A stretch of DNA of 64,000 bases, from contig OZ023273.1 in assembly GCA_964007475.1 (NCBI GenBank), positions 130,132,732 through 130,196,731 on the forward strand, in the 5' to 3' direction. This document shows positions 60,377 to 64,000 of the stretch, one piece after another. The notes under the pieces were generated by a model. That model was not told where the DNA came from, did not search any database, and saw nothing but the letters and a program-made list of their open reading frames with translations. A program made the translations under genes and the position numbers. The stretch's first letter is position 1, and the number at the start of each line of letters is the position of its first letter. Origin of the DNA: Hybos culiciformis. Taxonomy: Eukaryota; Arthropoda; Insecta; Diptera; Hybotidae.

Positions 60377-62063
60377 GTTATAAATATTTATAATTATCAT
60401 TTGTTTCTTCAAAATATAAAATATTTAATAACTTTTACGCTAGCTGTATTATATGTACAATTATATTAGGAAGGAGGGCTCTTCAACCCTTTTGTACCCT
60501 CTTGTCAAAAACACTACAGTTGAGTAAATTTTAGTTTGGCCAATTTAAGTTGCATTCAACCCGTCTGTAAGCATATTTATACATATTTATACATTTTATA
60601 ATATCTTGTTAACACATTAAGTCCCAGAGAATTTTTTGATATTTAATAAATGATAAAAAACGCTACAAATTTTATGGGAATTTATATTTAAATTGTTTCT
60701 TTTTTTTAAATAAATCTTTGTATTATCGGCTCTAAATATATTTAATATGTGTATACACTGTGCACATAATGGGTATTCGATATCTAATTTTTTTACGTTC
60801 ATAAACTCTTTTTCAATTGGATATTTATTGAAATAGTTGATTAGAAATCATTAAAATTTCAAAAGAAATAAACTTGAGGTCCAAAGTGAAGTGACAGAAT
60901 ATCCTTTTCAAATAAGTTTAATACCGATTTGATATAATTCAACACTATTTGATTGAAATCCAAGAGTTAAAAATAATACTTTTAATGGGTTTTCCATAGA
61001 AAATCCAAAGTGATCAAAAGTTAGTTTTTTTTTTCATTTATCGCCTGATCTCAGTAAGATATTTTAATTCGGCCAAAAACATTTTGAAGCTGATAAAAAG
61101 GCTTACATTTAATGAATATCCCTTTTTTGTAAGTCAAAAGGAACCCCAAAACATATTCAAACATGTACAAATGTACATGTTTGAAACATATTCAAACATG
61201 TAGAGTTGTTGTGTGATAAATTATTCGATTTCAAAACTTCTTAAAAATAATTAAGTTAAATTGTTTAACTTTCTTGTATACACATTTTAGTAAATTGCTT
61301 TGGGAAATAAGCATATTTTTTATCATCATTTATTTTAACTTTTTCGTACAAAATATTAATTCTTTAACATTATTTGCTCATTTTTTCAAGGAACTAATTA
61401 TTTATGTTAAAAGTGCATTTAATTGATTAAACGATAAATTGTGCTTTCCATTTGAAAGTCTTATAGTTATTGTGATTTAGATATTTTCTTTCAATATTGA
61501 AGGTTTATATTATTACGAAATTTTGAAACTAAGTATTTTTATGTTAGGTGATGCCGTCATCCCTCATATCTCATGTGCCTCATTCGGAAGTAGAGTTACC
61601 ACTTCTAAATTCAATAATGTTTATTATTTTTATCCCCCTTTAAAAAAACATAATACTGTAATATACTTTCTGACTTTTTTGAAAAGGTCATATCATCTAA
61701 CCGAAAAAGCTTTAAACTTTATTAAAGTTATTTCTAAATTAACTATAGAATCTATTTTTAAGTCTATTTAATCTAAAGAATTTATGTCTTTTTTAAAAAA
61801 TATCATAAAGCTTGACAATTCTTTTTGAAGGGATATAAAGTCAAATGACATTTTGACGTTAGATATTATACCATTTCATCGAAAAGTACGTTTAGGAACT
61901 TACACAAAAAAAACTCCAAGTGAATTGAAAAAAAAAAAAAAAAAAATTTAACGTGAAAATCATGTACAAAAATAATGGAGTCTACTTGCGACCCTAAAAT
62001 AAATAAAAAATCTAGGAAGGTATAAATAACTACATTTTGGAGTAAAAATAAATTTAACTAGAA
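60377..62063. other. AT-rich intergenic sequence
   Basis: No recognised gene. An 82-codon open frame (61523-61771) is slightly less AT-biased but has no family likeness or splice context. A palindrome (TTCAAACATGTACA with its inverse) lies at 61156-61185 and is followed by a direct repeat of ACATATTCAAACATGTA. Confidence 0.4.
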
Positions 62064-62071
62064 CCTGTACG

Positions 62072-62722
62072 CAGGGTTGCCAAATGAAATTTGTTAAATT
62101 ACCCAAAAAAAAATTAAAAATGCTCAAATTCGAGGTAAAATACTCAAAAAAAAATTTTTTGTCGAAAAATCTAAAAATTGAATTAATCCACAATTTTTCT
62201 TCTGATTGTTGATTTTTATTGATAAAAAAAAAATTCTTTCGTATAAAAAATTATCTTACAGTAAGAATTACAGAATTGCATAGCTTGTTAACTTGTTTTA
62301 TTTAATTGTTCTCTGTTGTTATTCTTTTTTTTCTTATTGTTAATTATTTAAATTAAGGTGCTTGTAGAGGCGTTGAATGTTTATTCATCAACTTGAGTAG
62401 GCTAACTTAAGATTTACTCATATGAAGTGTTGTTACAGTGTTCTTCCTTCAACTTGAAAGTTGAATAAAAATTCAACCTGTCCTTTATGTCCGGTGTTTT
62501 GTTTACATACAATCTACAGCAGTCTTAAAATGAAAAGGATAGAGAACGATCTCGAATAGAAAAACATCATAGAACGTTTACTTGAGAAAGTTAATTTCTT
62601 AAGGATTTGTACTGAAATGACAGGAATGCTCAAAAATACTCAAGAAATAAAATACTCAAAAATTACTTGAACCCTCCAAAATACTCTCATTTTGAGTAAT
62701 TACACACGATTCGGCAACCCTG
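62072..62722. mobile_element. 651-bp non-autonomous hAT-type element
   Basis: Exact 8-bp duplications CCTGTACG (62064-62071 and 62723-62730) flank termini that are inverted copies: CAGGGTTGCCAAAT on the left, and CAGGGTTGCCGAAT on the right read in reverse. Subterminal TACTCAAAA-type motifs recur on both sides (about 62140-62155 and 62630-62690). There is no transposase ORF. The 5'-CAG start and 8-bp duplication fit hAT. Confidence 0.88.
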
Positions 62723-62730
62723 CCTGTACG

Positions 62731-64000
62731 ATAATTTGTTTTATTTTTGCTCTTTATAATATAAGTAACACATTTTTTTATTATACTCTCTTAAGAAGAC
62801 AGTCGTCCTAATCAAAATCTAAATAAACACTTGTTCATTCTAATATGTCAATAATTATGTTTTATTTTTAGAAATATTTAGAATACTGTTGCGTACATTG
62901 GTTATCGATAGAAAAATTGGTTGTGACTCAAAAAAAGTTTGTCCTGAAAGCGGACTAACGAATTAAATATAATATATTATACATAAATACATATGTATAA
63001 TGTGCATTTTGGTGAAACAATGTGAGTTACAGAAAAATTAAAATTAATCTATGTATTATTGAAATAATCATATTTAAATTTAAACTTTATTAAACTAGAC
63101 TAAGAAAATATCGTTTTATACAAATTTCCTATTTCAATATTAAAGTTAGAAAACAAAATAGATTTCAGAAAATTTTCTTGATGTCTAGGACATGGATGTA
63201 TACATTATGTGATCTCACTTGCAAAATACATTACTTGTGAAGTTGTGAAAGTTAAGTTTACGGTCTTGTAGGTTTCTTAGTACCAATAACGTTTTTGATT
63301 TTTTTTTTTTTTTTTTTTGTTCGTATATACTATATAACGTTCTTTGCTAAAATATTATTCTTTTATTAAATCCAATTATCTAGATTAGGTTTTTTCCAAG
63401 AATGTTACGCAGGTAAGGAATTTTATTTTTATTTAAATTTATTAATTTATTTCTTGGAATTTATTTGTATACCTATATACAATTTCTTTTTAATAAAAAT
63501 TAAATAATAAATATGATAAGAGAAATTTTATAAAATTTTAATTAACTCAATTTTGGTAAGAAATAAGTTTAATAAAAAAATTAGATGCTTTAAAATATTT
63601 TTCCAGTAGGTGGTAGATACTTTAATTTCTTGATTATTTTCGTATATATATATATATATATGTAATATATATATATATATTATATTATTATTGCGGAAAA
63701 TCAAATTATATAATCTTCCTTTTGATTTAATTTTGTTTGCATGGTATAATTATACTTTTCTTTTTGGGTTTAATTTTTAAATTAAGGAATAATGATAATA
63801 ATAATAATAATTATAAAAATATAAAAAAATACTATCAAAAACAGAAAACCAGAAACCATTATGTTTTCATTCTTTTGGTTTTCATTAAAATCAGTATTTT
63901 GTTTTCTTTGTTGTGATTTTCTATCTGATTGAGGGTAATTATAATTAAAAAAAAATAAGTTTTAGAATGAAAGTGACATTATTAATTTTTTTTTAATTAT
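62731..64000. other. AT-rich sequence to window end
   Basis: No gene recognised. An (AT)n microsatellite occupies about 63641-63681, a T run about 63300-63319, and an (ATA)n run about 63792-63812. ATGTTACGCAG followed by GTAAGG (about 63402-63417) could be the start of an exon with a donor, but this is speculative. Confidence 0.4.

Noticed and set aside
61523..61771. 82-codon frame MKLSIFMLGDAVIP
   Set aside because: No family resemblance, no Kozak or splice support, and the tail is AT-driven; probably chance.

Overview
The window looks like a piece of a very AT-rich insect nuclear genome. Split genes have short GT..AG exons, the two larger genes encode animal ABCG half-transporters, three genes encode eukaryotic tRNA-Ser, and a tandem cluster encodes odorant-binding-protein-like (PBP/GOBP fold) secreted proteins, a family typical of insects. 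Most of the rest is low-complexity A+T sequence with transposon relics. I cannot fix the order or species from sequence alone.

Layout. 1-10.3 kb: no recognised gene; a hairpin MITE at 1965-2204, one unassigned exon-like ORF at 5402-5536, and probably the long upstream intron of the next gene. 10.3-14.8 kb: nine coding exons of an ABCG1/ABCG4-like half-transporter on the + strand whose first coding exon I could not find. 14.8-33.9 kb: gene-poor; an imperfect palindrome (16.1-16.3 kb), a 31-bp x3 tandem repeat and a GC-rich 750-bp foldback element (24476-25225) with an 8-bp target duplication. 33.9-35.9 kb: three identical tRNA-Ser(GCT) genes, two on - and one on +. 36.5-41.1 kb: a complete ten-exon ABCG half-transporter (648 aa by my splice model) with a 548-bp hAT-type element in one intron. 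41.5-42.4 kb: another 8-bp-TSD element.

46.1-60.4 kb: a segmentally duplicated region holding three paralogous OBP-like genes. Copy A (49159-50263) and copy C (58997-60095) are open. Copy B (50921-57016) is a pseudogene that has lost exon 1, carries a stop and a broken acceptor in exon 4, and is interrupted by a 4827-bp Ty3/gypsy LTR retrotransposon and by a second, hAT-like insertion. The retrotransposon has 250-bp LTRs differing at three positions and an AATT target duplication, so it is young, but its gag region is broken and a stop separates the protease and RT frames. A and C are nearly identical in their introns but differ by nine amino-acid replacements against three silent changes. 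The 3' end of A runs straight into what is intron 1 in copy C, giving A a new C-terminal tail. 60.4-64 kb: no gene; another 8-bp-TSD element at 62072-62722.

The two ABCG proteins are membrane half-transporters expected to dimerise and export lipids or other hydrophobic compounds. The OBP-like proteins are secreted small-ligand carriers. Nothing in the sequence links the two groups functionally. All splice models were made by eye and need transcript confirmation.
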